DNA of 64,000 nt. Origin: Nioella ostreopsis (GTDB taxonomy: Bacteria; Pseudomonadota; Alphaproteobacteria; Rhodobacterales; Rhodobacteraceae). A program made the position numbers and the translations under genes. Each line of letters begins with the position of its first letter. The first letter of the stretch is position 1. The notes under the pieces are model-generated. The model saw only the letters and a program-made list of their open reading frames with translations. It searched no databases and was not told the origin of the DNA. Below, piece after piece: positions 1 to 8,162 of the stretch. Location: NCBI RefSeq assembly GCF_004000255.1, contig NZ_RCIQ01000004.1, forward strand, positions 62,001 to 126,000. Reading direction: 5' to 3'.

Positions 1-45
1 CGCCACCGCAAGAAACACCCGCAGATCATCCCAGTTCTGTGCCAT
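1..45 (-). CDS. LysR-family regulator, N-terminus only (cut by window edge)
   Basis: Only the first 15 residues lie in the window: MAQNWDDLRVFLAVA, read leftwards from an ATG at 43-45. The pattern WDDLRVFLAVA is the usual start of the winged-helix DNA-binding domain of LysR regulators. It is divergent from mmsA with about 120 bases between the starts, so it probably controls that gene. This last step is inference from layout; the effector domain is outside the window. Confidence 0.6.
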   Translation of the reverse strand, partial: MAQNWDDLRVFLAVA

Positions 46-165
46 GGCAAGGGTTTACCTTCATTTTGCAGAAACGCAAAACGATTTTGAAAACCTGCCC
101 CTTTGTGGCGCAGGAATGCAAGACTATGCTCCGCGCAGGATTTTTTGGAGATGAGGAGAGGTTCC

Positions 166-1665
166 ATGGAAGAACTCGGTCACTGGATCAACGGCAAGCG
201 CGTGGCAGGCACATCCGGCCGCTTTGCCGATGTCTACAACCCGGCCACTGGCGAGGTTCAGGCCAAGGTGGCTCTGGCCTCCAAGGAAGAGCTGGACAGC
301 GCCATCGCAGACGCCGCCGAAGCGCAGAAAGCATGGGGGGCCACCAACCCGCAGCGCCGCGCGCGGGTGATGATGAAGCTTGTCAGCCTGCTGAACCGCG
401 ACATGGACAAACTGGCCGAAGCGCTGAGCCGTGAACATGGCAAGACCTTCCCCGACGCCAAGGGCGACGTGCAGCGCGGTCTGGAAGTGATCGAATTCTG
501 CATCGGCGCGCCGCAGATGCTGAAGGGCGAGTTCACCGACAGCGCCGGCCCCGGCATCGACATGTATTCCATGCGTCAGCCGCTTGGCGTGGTTGCGGGC
601 ATCACCCCCTTCAACTTCCCCGCGATGATCCCGCTGTGGAAGATGGGCCCTGCCCTGTCCTCGGGTAACGCGATGATCCTGAAACCGTCCGAGCGGGATC
701 CGTCCGTGCCGCTGATGCTGGCGGAGCTGTGCCAGGAAGCGGGCCTGCCCGATGGTGTGCTGCAGGTTGTGAACGGCGACAAGGAGGCCGTGGATGGCAT
801 TCTGGATTCCGAAGTGATCCAGGCCGTTGGCTTCGTGGGCTCCACCCCGATTGCACAGTATATCTACGAACGTGCTGCCGCGACCGGCAAGCGGGCACAG
901 TGCTTCGGCGGTGCCAAGAACCACATGATCATCATGCCCGACGCCGATCTCGATCAGGCTGCCGACGCGCTTGTTGGGGCCGGTTACGGCGCGGCGGGCG
1001 AACGCTGCATGGCAATTTCCGTGGCCGTGCCCGTTGGTGAGGAAACCGCCGACCGGCTGATCGAAAAGCTGGTGCCGCGCATCGAGAAGCTCAAGGTCGG
1101 TCCCTATACCGCAGGCGATGACGTGGATTACGGCCCCGTCGTGACCGCCGCCGCAAAGGCCAATATCGAACGTCTGGTGCAATCCGGCGTCGATCAGGGC
1201 GCGGAGCTGGTCGTCGATGGCCGTGGTTTCAGCCTTCAGGGCTATGAGGACGGCTTTTTCGTTGGCCCGCACCTTTTCGACCGCGTGACGCCGGATATGG
1301 ACATCTACAAGACCGAGATCTTCGGGCCGGTCCTGTCCACTGTGCGGGCAGGCAGCTATGAGGAGGCCATCGGCCTGGCGCTGAGCCACGAATACGGCAA
1401 CGGCACCGCGATCTTTACCCGCGACGGCGACACCGCGCGCGATTTCGCCAACCGGATCAACATCGGCATGGTCGGCATCAACGTGCCGATCCCAGTGCCG
1501 CTGGCCTACCACACCTTTGGCGGCTGGAAGAAATCGGGCTTCGGTGACCTGAACCAGCACGGGCCGGACGGGTTCCGCTTCTACACGCGGACCAAGACCA
1601 TCACCTCGCGCTGGCCCTCGGGCATCAAGGAAGGCGGCGAGTTCAACTTCAAGGCGATGGACTGA
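166..1665 (+). CDS. mmsA: Methylmalonate-semialdehyde dehydrogenase (CoA-acylating)
   Basis: A 499-residue aldehyde dehydrogenase that oxidises methylmalonate semialdehyde to propionyl-CoA, the last step of valine breakdown (also malonate semialdehyde to acetyl-CoA). The family signatures are visible: PFNFPAMIPLW near residue 150, GAKNHMIIMPDAD before the active site, and the catalytic Cys in GERCMAIS near residue 285. Length fits the family. The start at 166 follows a GAGGAGAGG ribosome site; the longer frame from 103 has none as good. A strong terminator follows at 1674. The other valine genes lie at 5971-9038, separated from it by unrelated genes. Confidence 0.96.
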   Translation: MEELGHWINGKRVAGTSGRFADVYNPATGEVQAKVALASKEELDSAIADAAEAQKAWGATNPQRRARVMMKLVSLLNRDMDKLAEALSREHGKTFPDAKGDVQRGLEVIEFCIGAPQMLKGEFTDSAGPGIDMYSMRQPLGVVAGITPFNFPAMIPLWKMGPALSSGNAMILKPSERDPSVPLMLAELCQEAGLPDGVLQVVNGDKEAVDGILDSEVIQAVGFVGSTPIAQYIYERAAATGKRAQCFGGAKNHMIIMPDADLDQAADALVGAGYGAAGERCMAISVAVPVGEETADRLIEKLVPRIEKLKVGPYTAGDDVDYGPVVTAAAKANIERLVQSGVDQGAELVVDGRGFSLQGYEDGFFVGPHLFDRVTPDMDIYKTEIFGPVLSTVRAGSYEEAIGLALSHEYGNGTAIFTRDGDTARDFANRINIGMVGINVPIPVPLAYHTFGGWKKSGFGDLNQHGPDGFRFYTRTKTITSRWPSGIKEGGEFNFKAMD

Positions 1666-1673
1666 GAGATCAT

Positions 1674-1706
1674 GGAAGGGGCCCGCTGCGGCCCCTTCCT
1701 TTTTTG
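1674..1706 (+). terminator. Rho-independent terminator of mmsA
   Basis: A perfect 10-bp stem (GGAAGGGGCC / GGCCCCTTCC) with a 6-base loop is followed by seven T residues. It starts nine bases after the mmsA stop. Confidence 0.9.
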
Positions 1707-1709
1707 GGG

Positions 1710-2225
1710 TCAGCCCGAGACTTCGAGCAGGAAACCGGTTGTCGTTTCACCGATGCCGATCTGCCCGCGCCCGCCAGACCCGAGGGCATCCGCCCCAAAG
1801 GCTGCGGCGGCGCTTGCGATGATCATCAGGATGCCGTTAGCGGGGGAGCGTCCGCTGATTTCCAGTGCGAGGGTGCCGCGGGTCGCCCCGCTTACGTAGC
1901 GTCCGGACATGAAATCCTGAATCTCGAAATTTCCAAGATTGCTGCCAATCCGCACCGTGATGTCGCGCGCCATCAGGTCCTGAATCTCGAAATTCCCCAA
2001 TTGCAACGTCGGCGGCATTCCGATGTTGAACTGGCTTGAGGGGGGCATTCCGATGTTGAACCCCGAGACTTCCAACAGGAATCCACTGCCCCGTCGGGGT
2101 CTTACGGTGGCTCGGGCACCGGGGTCAGCGGTTGCCTGCACGATGGCGCCGGATTGGGCAAGGGCCGCGGTGGTATTCAACAGGGGAAGGCTGGCGAGGG
2201 AAGCGAGGAACAGTCTGCGATCCAT
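1710..2225 (-). CDS. Secreted protein with internal peptide repeats, unknown function
   Basis: I do not recognise this 171-residue protein. The N-terminus MDRRLFLASLASLPLLNTTA looks like a twin-arginine-type signal (RRLFLA, hydrophobic stretch, cleavage near ALAQ), so export is likely. The mature part repeats short motifs: GFLLEVSG twice (about residues 48 and 162), FNIGMPP twice in direct succession, and LGNFEIQD twice. These alternate hydrophobic and polar residues, as in beta-rich repeats. It converges on mmsA, whose terminator lies between the genes. It could be a surface or matrix protein; no function can be assigned. Confidence 0.65.
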   Translation of the reverse strand: MDRRLFLASLASLPLLNTTAALAQSGAIVQATADPGARATVRPRRGSGFLLEVSGFNIGMPPSSQFNIGMPPTLQLGNFEIQDLMARDITVRIGSNLGNFEIQDFMSGRYVSGATRGTLALEISGRSPANGILMIIASAAAAFGADALGSGGRGQIGIGETTTGFLLEVSG

Positions 2226-2424
2226 AATAATACTCCGATATCAATTGAGGGTCTGGCGGGCTGAAATGCGCCCGCATCACAGAATAGCACTATCGCGCAT
2301 CCCGACCAAGCATGTGATGTCACAGCTTCGGGACCGCGTATAGTGAAAGCTGAACTTCCCACTGGATCGAAAGGGAATTTCCCGGCTATTCTCTGACCAC
2401 ACGATGCAGCAGCACAGAGGCCCG

Positions 2425-2844
2425 ATGCCGGTCAGTTTCAAGATATTCCGCGATCGAGGGCTCGTCTATGTCAAGTATGAAGGCTTTGCCCTGCTGGATG
2501 AAAGCGCCAGGACCTTCGCAGCCTATGCCGCCCATCCCGAGTTCAGACCGGGGCAGAAGCAGCTCGTGGATCTGGCGGGCGTGACCGGGATCGAAAAGGA
2601 CTATGTCAAGCTCTTCGCGCTTCAGGCCAGAAAGGCGGATGTCTTTCTGGGTACAGGGGTGCAAACCCTACTGGTCTACTACGCACCGACCGAAATATCG
2701 CTGAACATGGCCGAGGCGGTGATCAAGTCATGGGAACCCTCGGGCGCCGTGATTCCCTTGGTGCAGGAGGACGAAGCGGAAACCCTGCAACTGCTTGGCC
2801 AGCCAGAACGCAGCTTCGACGCGCTTTTGCAGGCCGCGCGCTGA
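2425..2844 (+). CDS. Conserved hypothetical protein, possibly STAS/SpoIIAA-like
   Basis: A 139-residue soluble protein, no signal peptide or membrane span. The opening (SFKIFRDRGLVYVKYEGF) followed by alternating strands and helices, with the segment QKQLVDLAGVTGIEKDYV, resembles the fold pattern of SpoIIAA-like/STAS proteins. That is an impression from sequence layout, not a firm family match. The ATG at 2425 is chosen because an AGAGG ribosome site lies five bases upstream; the ATG at 2404 has none. It stands alone between two leftward genes. Confidence 0.6.
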   Translation: MPVSFKIFRDRGLVYVKYEGFALLDESARTFAAYAAHPEFRPGQKQLVDLAGVTGIEKDYVKLFALQARKADVFLGTGVQTLLVYYAPTEISLNMAEAVIKSWEPSGAVIPLVQEDEAETLQLLGQPERSFDALLQAAR

Positions 2845-2919
2845 CGCTTCGGGATATGTCCGTCCCGGATCCGGGGGCGCGTGCGAAACAGGCCCCCGGA
2901 CCTTCCGAGTATATCAAAC

Positions 2920-3600
2920 CTAGCAGGGTAGCGGTGGCAGCCCCTCGCAGGATTCATCGGCGATGAAGTTGTCGTTGTCGTCGTCCATTGGATTGCCGAC
3001 CTGAATTTCGCCTTCACAGCCCGGCTCAAACCCGGAATCGCAGCGGAAGCGAAGTTTCAGCGACGCGCCCTCGTGGATGGCATAGGCAGCAAGCGCGAAG
3101 GCCATAGCGAAAACCGCCAGCATGAACCCCCAGAAGCCAAGCGCCTGGGTGCCGCCACCGCCGCCGCCACCATCGTCGTCATCATCATCGCCGGCGGCCT
3201 GACCCGATCCGCTGATGTTTCCGACGCGGTAATCGAACGAGATATTGGGGGCCTGTCCGGACAGCCTGAAATCGAGATCGACACTGTCTTCGTTCACGTC
3301 CACCACGCGCAGCGGCATCGTGCCTTCCTGCAGGAAGCGGCGCGAAAGCCGGACAATTCCCTGCGGCAGGGTCATGCGGCGAAACTCGTCGCCTTCCGCG
3401 GTCCGCAGCATGATCACGACCTCTCGACGCCGGTTGCCGGGATAGACGCGCGTCACGATCCGTCCGCGCGGACTGTTGGCGACCGCGATACCAATGGGCG
3501 AGACGCCGTCGGTCTCCTGCGCGAAGACCCGCGCCGAGAGCGGCACGCCGAGCGCACCCATTGATGTCAGTGCGAGAGAAAGAAAGCTTCGTCTTTTCAT
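2920..3600 (-). CDS. Tat-exported membrane-anchored protein with Asp/Gly tract and acidic Cys-rich tail
   Basis: A 226-residue protein of unknown function. MKRRSFLSLALTSMGALG is a twin-arginine-type signal (RRSFLSL) ending near VFAQ. A beta-rich region of about 110 residues follows, then a run of six Asp and seven Gly, one membrane span (ALGFWGFMLAVFAMAFALAAY) and a tail with four Cys. The tail contains DDDNDNFIADESC, which resembles calcium or metal loops such as those of MopE-like repeats. The start at 3600 has an AGGAG site; longer forms do not. If the signal is cleaved, the tail would face the cytoplasm. Confidence 0.7.
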   Translation of the reverse strand: MKRRSFLSLALTSMGALGVPLSARVFAQETDGVSPIGIAVANSPRGRIVTRVYPGNRRREVVIMLRTAEGDEFRRMTLPQGIVRLSRRFLQEGTMPLRVVDVNEDSVDLDFRLSGQAPNISFDYRVGNISGSGQAAGDDDDDDGGGGGGGTQALGFWGFMLAVFAMAFALAAYAIHEGASLKLRFRCDSGFEPGCEGEIQVGNPMDDDNDNFIADESCEGLPPLPC

Positions 3601-3680
3601 GAGGATGCTCCTGGCTTTGGCTTGAAATCGAACCGTTTGAATGGATTTCAGGATTGCTTGCCGAACGCGCCCTGTCAACG

Positions 3681-3706
3681 AAAAGACCCGCCTGAAACCA
3701 GGCGGG
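3681..3706 (-). terminator. Terminator of the small secreted-protein gene at 3737-3919
   Basis: An 8-bp perfect stem (CCCGCCTG / CAGGCGGG, loop AAAC) is followed, read leftwards, by a T-rich stretch (TCTTTT). It lies between the leftward genes at 3737-3919 and 2920-3600 and ends the former. Confidence 0.7.
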
Positions 3707-3736
3707 CCGAAACGTGCTGAAATGAGGGGGGGTGGT

Positions 3737-3919
3737 TCAGCGGGTCGTGGTTCCACGACCACCGTCACCGCCGCCGCGGGTGGTGCCGAGGCCACCTTCC
3801 GAGGCAAATCCGTCGATCTGGGCCATCAGGCCGGTGCTGCGGCCGGTGACCTGATCGGCCTGAACGGCGCCAGCAAGAAGGGCAGTGAGGCTGAGGGCGA
3901 TGGCAAGGGCTTTGATCAT
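3737..3919 (-). CDS. Small secreted Gly/Thr-rich protein, unknown
   Basis: A 60-residue protein beginning MIKALAIALSLTALLAGAVQ, a clear Sec signal with likely cleavage after AVQA. The mature part is about 40 residues and ends in a Gly/Arg/Thr-rich tail (GGGDGGRGTTTR). An AGGACGG ribosome site precedes the ATG at 3919, which is why the longer frame to 4018 is not used. A terminator follows at 3681-3706, so it is a monocistronic unit. No family recognised. Confidence 0.6.
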   Translation of the reverse strand: MIKALAIALSLTALLAGAVQADQVTGRSTGLMAQIDGFASEGGLGTTRGGGDGGRGTTTR

Positions 3920-4081
3920 GGGTCCGTCCTGACTGGTCTTTCCAAGGAGTATGCCTGTCTGTCGTCCCACCCCCGCCCCCGGTTCAAAACTTTTTTCTAA
4001 GCCCCGTCTTTCCTTCAACCAAAGGTTGCTTTGGCCGTCGCGGCCTGCGACGCTGCCTGCATTCGCAACAGGAGATTACCG

Positions 4082-4411
4082 ATGACCACCCTCACCCGCC
4101 GCACGACGCTCGCCGCGCTTCTCGCCACCCCTTTCGCGCTGATCGCGGGCCGGTCGCAGGCCGCCGCCCACGCGGTCACGATCGAAGGCTTTGCCTTTTC
4201 GCCCGCCGAACTGACGGCCGCCGTCGGAGATACGATCACCGTCACCAATAATGACGGCGCCCCCCACACGCTGACTGCCGACGATGGCAGCTTTGACACC
4301 GGTCGCCTGAACCGGGGGCAAACAGGGGAAATCACGCTGACCGCCGCCGGCACCTTCCCGTTCAAATGCGCGTTCCACCCCAGCATGACCGGAACGATCA
4401 CCGTCGCCTGA
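4082..4411 (+). CDS. Periplasmic cupredoxin (amicyanin/plastocyanin-like)
   Basis: A 109-residue type-1 copper protein for periplasmic electron transfer. The N-terminus TLTRRTTLAALLATPFALIA is a twin-arginine-type signal. The mature domain carries the four expected copper ligands: His in APHTLT, then Cys, His and Met in FKCAFHPSMTG. The short Cys-His-Met loop fits the plastocyanin/amicyanin subgroup. The start at 4082 follows AGGAG at a good distance. It is a single gene with its own terminator at 4437; the redox partner is not evident locally. Confidence 0.9.
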   Translation: MTTLTRRTTLAALLATPFALIAGRSQAAAHAVTIEGFAFSPAELTAAVGDTITVTNNDGAPHTLTADDGSFDTGRLNRGQTGEITLTAAGTFPFKCAFHPSMTGTITVA

Positions 4412-4436
4412 CCCCGGTTCTTCTGCCGCGACCGAA

Positions 4437-4465
4437 AGCCCCGACCCCGCGCCGGGGCTTTTTTC
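4437..4465 (+). terminator. Rho-independent terminator after the cupredoxin
   Basis: Stem AGCCCCG / CGGGGCT around a GC-rich loop, followed by a run of six T residues, 25 bases after the cupredoxin stop. Confidence 0.8.
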
Positions 4466-4516
4466 TTGGCAAATGGCCGGTCTCGGGTTTTGCTGATGCA
4501 AACGGTGGAGGACATC

Positions 4517-5650
4517 ATGGCACGCAAAGAGCCCCCCTTCTCTCTCGGGATCGAGGAAGAATACCTTTTGGTCGATCAGACCAGTTGCGATCTGGTTGAG
4601 GCCCCGAAAGAGCTGATGGAGGCCTGCGTCAGCGAACTGGAAGGACAGGTCAGCCCGGAATTCCTGCAATGCCAGATCGAGATCGGCACCCGTGTCTGTG
4701 CCGATATCTCCGAGGCGCGGGAGGATCTGAAGCGGCTGCGGTCCACCGTGTCCCGCGTTGCGGATGCCTATGGGCTCGCCCCGATTGCGGTGTCCTGCCA
4801 CCCCTTCGCCGATTGGAAGAACCAGCACCACACCGACAAGGACCGTTACAATGCGCTGGCCCGCGATCTGGGGGGCGTGGTGAACCGGATGCTGATCTGC
4901 GGGATGCATGTGCATGTGGGGCTTGGCACCGACGATCTGCGCAATGACCTGATGGGGCAGCTGTCCTATTTCCTGCCGCATCTCTTGGCGCTGTCGGCCT
5001 CCTCGCCCTTCTGGCAGGGGCGCGACACCAAGCTGGCCTCCTACCGGCTGACCGTCTTCGACAACCTGCCGCGCACCGGGCTGCCGCCCTCCTTCCCGTC
5101 CTTTGCCGATTACGAACGCACCGTCGATGTGCTGGTCGATCTTGGGATCATCGAGGACAGTTCCAAGATCTGGTGGGATCTGCGCCCCTCTGCGCGCTTT
5201 CCGACGCTTGAAACCCGCATCTGCGACGTGAACCCGCGACTGGAAGACACGCTGACCCTGGCCGCGATGATCCAGAGCCTGTCCCGCATGCTCTTCCGCC
5301 TGCGCGGCCTGAACCAACGCTGGCGGCTCTATGATGCTTTCCTGATCGAGGAAAACCGCTGGCGCGCGCAGCGTTATGGCACCTCCGAGGGGCTGATTGA
5401 TTTCGGCAAGCGGGAGATTCTGCCGATGGCGCAGCTGGTCGAGGACATCATCGAGCTGACGGCAGAGGATGCCGCCTATCTTGGCTGCACCGCCGAGTTG
5501 GACCGCGCCCGCGACATGGTCGCGCGCGGCACCTCCTCTGACCGGCAGCGCGCGGTTCTGGCGGCGTCACTGGAGGCCGGAAAGCCCCAGGACGAGGCCA
5601 TGCGCGACGTGGTGCGCCACCTGATCGAGGAATTTCACGCGGATTTGTGA
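4517..5650 (+). CDS. Carboxylate-amine ligase, GCS2/YbdK family
   Basis: A 377-residue protein of the glutamate-cysteine ligase 2 family (YbdK-like). [13 protein letters not shown] near the N-terminus is the signature of this ATP-grasp-like glutamine-synthetase-fold group, and the domain fills the whole protein. Family members form gamma-glutamyl or related peptide-type bonds using ATP; YbdK has weak glutamate-cysteine ligase activity, so the true substrate is uncertain. The ATG at 4517 sits six bases after GGAGGA; an upstream ATG at 4496 is possible. It is followed by a gap and then the acyl-CoA dehydrogenase operon. Confidence 0.9.
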   Translation: MARKEPPFSLGIEEEYLLVDQTSCDLVEAPKELMEACVSELEGQVSPEFLQCQIEIGTRVCADISEAREDLKRLRSTVSRVADAYGLAPIAVSCHPFADWKNQHHTDKDRYNALARDLGGVVNRMLICGMHVHVGLGTDDLRNDLMGQLSYFLPHLLALSASSPFWQGRDTKLASYRLTVFDNLPRTGLPPSFPSFADYERTVDVLVDLGIIEDSSKIWWDLRPSARFPTLETRICDVNPRLEDTLTLAAMIQSLSRMLFRLRGLNQRWRLYDAFLIEENRWRAQRYGTSEGLIDFGKREILPMAQLVEDIIELTAEDAAYLGCTAELDRARDMVARGTSSDRQRAVLAASLEAGKPQDEAMRDVVRHLIEEFHADL

Positions 5651-5728
5651 CGCCGCGCACCTCCTTGCAAAACTCTTGCAAGATTTGGTAATTAAACAAG
5701 TGTTCAATTCTGGGAGGATTGCCGCCAC

Positions 5729-5974
5729 TTGCCCTTGGGTCTCTTCGTTGTCATCTCCACCTTCGTGGTCGGTATAGGCACCGCCTATATCACCGTGCGG
5801 CGCAACCCCGGCTACCGGCAGGCGCTGCGGGACTGGAAGACACTGAAAGACCCCTTCGGTCTGAGAGCCTGGCGACAGTATTTCTGGTTGCGACTGCTGC
5901 CCATCGGGGCGGCACTGGCCTGGATGATCCTCTGGGTCCTGATTATCGAAGTCCTGAGGTGGATGAACGCATGA
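5729..5974 (+). CDS. Small two-span membrane protein, unknown
   Basis: An 81-residue protein with two predicted spans (about residues 3-21 and 55-77) joined by a basic cytoplasmic-looking loop. It starts at a TTG preceded at some distance by GGGAGG. Its stop overlaps the start of the acyl-CoA dehydrogenase (ATGA, 5971-5974), so it is translationally coupled to the valine-type operon. No family recognised. Confidence 0.6.
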   Translation: MPLGLFVVISTFVVGIGTAYITVRRNPGYRQALRDWKTLKDPFGLRAWRQYFWLRLLPIGAALAWMILWVLIIEVLRWMNA

Positions 5975-7116
5975 ATTTCGAACTGACCGACGAACAGGTG
6001 ATGATCTTCGACATGGCGAAAGCCTTTGGCGAGGAACATATCGCCCCCTTCGCGATGGAATGGGAAGCGGCGGGCACCATCCCGAAAGACCTCTGGCCCA
6101 AGATTGCTGAGCTTGGCTTTGGCGGGCTTTACGTGTCCGAGGAATACGGCGGTTCGGGCCTGTCGCGGCTGGATGCGACTTTGGTCTTCGAGGCGCTCGC
6201 CATGTCCTGCCCCGCCGTCGGCAGTTTCCTGTCGATCCACAACATGTGCGGCGGCATGATCGACAAGTTCGGCTCGGACGAGACCAAGGCGAAATGGCTG
6301 CCCGACCTCTGCACGATGGAGAAGGTGTTTTCCTACTGCCTGACGGAACCGGGATCGGGATCGGACGCCGCCGCCCTGCGCACGCGGGCGGAACGGACCA
6401 ATGAGGGCTATGTGCTCAATGGCACCAAGGCCTTCATCTCCGGCGGCTCGTATTCCGATGCCTACGTGACCATGGTCCGCACCGGCGAGGACGGGCCCAA
6501 GGGCATCTCCACCGTAGTGGTCGAGGACGGGGCCGAGGGGCTCTCCTTCGGGGCGCTGGAACGCAAGATGGGCTGGCTCGCCCAACCCACGGCGCAGGTG
6601 CAGTTCGACGATTGCAAGGTGCCGGCGGGCAACCTCATTGGCGAGGAAGGCAAGGGGTTTGTCTATGCCATGGCCGGGCTTGATGGCGGGCGATTGAACA
6701 TTGCCGCAAGCGCCCTTGGCGGTGCGCAGAAGGCGCTCGACCTGACGCTGGCCTATATGGGCGAGCGCAAGGCCTTCGGGCGGACCATCGACAGTTTCCA
6801 GGCGCTGCAATTCAAGCTGGCCGAAATGGAGGTCAAACTGCAATCCGCCCGCACCTTCCTGCGCCAGGCGGCGTGGAAGCTGGACCACAAGTCCCATGAC
6901 GCCACCAAGTTCTGCGCCATGGCCAAGATGTATGTGACCGATGCCAGCTTCGACGTGGCCAATACCTGCCTGCAACTTCATGGCGGCTATGGCTACCTCG
7001 CCGATTACGGGATCGAGAAGATCGTCCGCGACCTGCGGGTACACCAGATCCTGGAAGGCACGAACGAGATCATGAGGCTTATCGTTTCCCGTCAAATGCT
7101 TGCGGAGCGCGGTTAA
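5971..7116 (+). CDS. Acyl-CoA dehydrogenase, probable isobutyryl-CoA dehydrogenase
   Basis: A 381-residue flavoprotein that introduces the alpha,beta double bond into an acyl-CoA. Visible signatures include CLTEPGSGSDAAALRTRA in the FAD/substrate region and, near the C-terminus, HQILEGTNEIMRLIVSR with the likely catalytic Glu. The following genes encode 3-hydroxyisobutyryl-CoA hydrolase and 3-hydroxyisobutyrate dehydrogenase, so isobutyryl-CoA from valine is the likely substrate; this is inferred from context. The ATG at 5971 overlaps the previous stop, and its own stop shares one base with the next start (TAATG). Confidence 0.92.
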   Translation: MNFELTDEQVMIFDMAKAFGEEHIAPFAMEWEAAGTIPKDLWPKIAELGFGGLYVSEEYGGSGLSRLDATLVFEALAMSCPAVGSFLSIHNMCGGMIDKFGSDETKAKWLPDLCTMEKVFSYCLTEPGSGSDAAALRTRAERTNEGYVLNGTKAFISGGSYSDAYVTMVRTGEDGPKGISTVVVEDGAEGLSFGALERKMGWLAQPTAQVQFDDCKVPAGNLIGEEGKGFVYAMAGLDGGRLNIAASALGGAQKALDLTLAYMGERKAFGRTIDSFQALQFKLAEMEVKLQSARTFLRQAAWKLDHKSHDATKFCAMAKMYVTDASFDVANTCLQLHGGYGYLADYGIEKIVRDLRVHQILEGTNEIMRLIVSRQMLAERG

Positions 7117-8150
7117 TGTCAGACATCACCTGCCGCATCGAGGGCCGCGCGGGCCGGATCACGCTGAATCGCCCCAAGGCGCTGAACGCACTGACCTGGG
7201 ACATGTGCCTGGAGATCGAGAAGGCGCTGATTGCGTGGGCAGATGACCCGGTCGTGAAACTCCTGATCATCGACGGGCTGCCCTGCGAGAAAGCCTTCTG
7301 TGCGGGCGGCGACTTGGCCGAGATGTATGCGACCGGCAGCGCCGGTGATTACAGCTATGGCCGCCGTTTCTGGCAGGACGAATACCGCATGAACGCGGCG
7401 CTGTTCAATTTCCCCAAGCCCGTCGTCACCTTCCTGCATGGCTTCGTCATGGGCGGTGGCGTCGGCGTTGGCTGCCATGGCTCACACCGCATCGTCTGCG
7501 ACGACAGCCGCATTGCCATGCCCGAAACCAGGGTGGGGCTGGTCCCCGATGTGGGCGGCTCGCTGATCCTCGCCCGCGCGCCGGGGCGCTTGGGCGAATA
7601 TCTCGGCGTCACCTCCGCCCGGATGGGGCCGGGCGACGCGATCCATGCGGGCTTTGCCGATTACTACATGCCGCGCGACCACTGGGCCGCGCTGATCGAC
7701 ACGCTGGTCGAAACCGGAGACTGGGACGCCGTGGATCGCAGCGCCCTGCCCGCCCCTGACTCGAAGATCGCATCGCAACAAGCTGATATTGATCGGCTTT
7801 TTGGTGGCGAAACCCTGCGCGACATCGTCAACCTCCTGCAGGTGACCGACAGCGACTTCGCCCGGGGCGCCCTGAAGGCTATGGATGGAAATTCCCCCAT
7901 TTCAATGGCTTGTGCGGTGGAGCTCATCCATCGCAGCCGCATGAAGGACACGATCGAAGGCGCGCTCGACTTGGAATACCGCTTTACCGCGCGGTCCATG
8001 GAAAAAGGCGATTTCCTCGAAGGCATCCGCGCCCTCATCATCGACAAGGACAACGCGCCTAGGTGGCGCCATGCCGGGCCGGGCGCGGTTCCGCCCGCCG
8101 AGGTTTCGGCCATGTTCCGGCCCCTTGGGGCGGATGCTCTGACCCTCTGA
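7116..8150 (+). CDS. Enoyl-CoA hydratase/isomerase family, probable 3-hydroxyisobutyryl-CoA hydrolase
   Basis: A 344-residue crotonase-fold protein. The oxyanion-hole regions are visible: KAFCAGGDLAEMY near residue 55 and FVMGGGVGVGCHGSHRI near residue 110, followed by AMPETRVGLVPDVGGS. The long C-terminal part, beyond ordinary hydratases (about 260 residues), is typical of HIBCH-type hydrolases that release 3-hydroxyisobutyrate from its CoA ester. It sits between the dehydrogenase and mmsB, as expected for valine catabolism. Confidence 0.93.
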   Translation: MSDITCRIEGRAGRITLNRPKALNALTWDMCLEIEKALIAWADDPVVKLLIIDGLPCEKAFCAGGDLAEMYATGSAGDYSYGRRFWQDEYRMNAALFNFPKPVVTFLHGFVMGGGVGVGCHGSHRIVCDDSRIAMPETRVGLVPDVGGSLILARAPGRLGEYLGVTSARMGPGDAIHAGFADYYMPRDHWAALIDTLVETGDWDAVDRSALPAPDSKIASQQADIDRLFGGETLRDIVNLLQVTDSDFARGALKAMDGNSPISMACAVELIHRSRMKDTIEGALDLEYRFTARSMEKGDFLEGIRALIIDKDNAPRWRHAGPGAVPPAEVSAMFRPLGADALTL

Positions 8151-8162
8151 AGGAGAGACATA

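Noticed and set aside
124-1560. 478-codon open frame opposite mmsA
   Set aside because: Shadow of mmsA; the family motifs are all on the other strand.
2870-2900. Hairpin TCCGGGGGC / GCCCCCGGA after the gene at 2425-2844 as terminator
   Set aside because: The stem is good but there is no T tract on either strand, so I did not call it a terminator.
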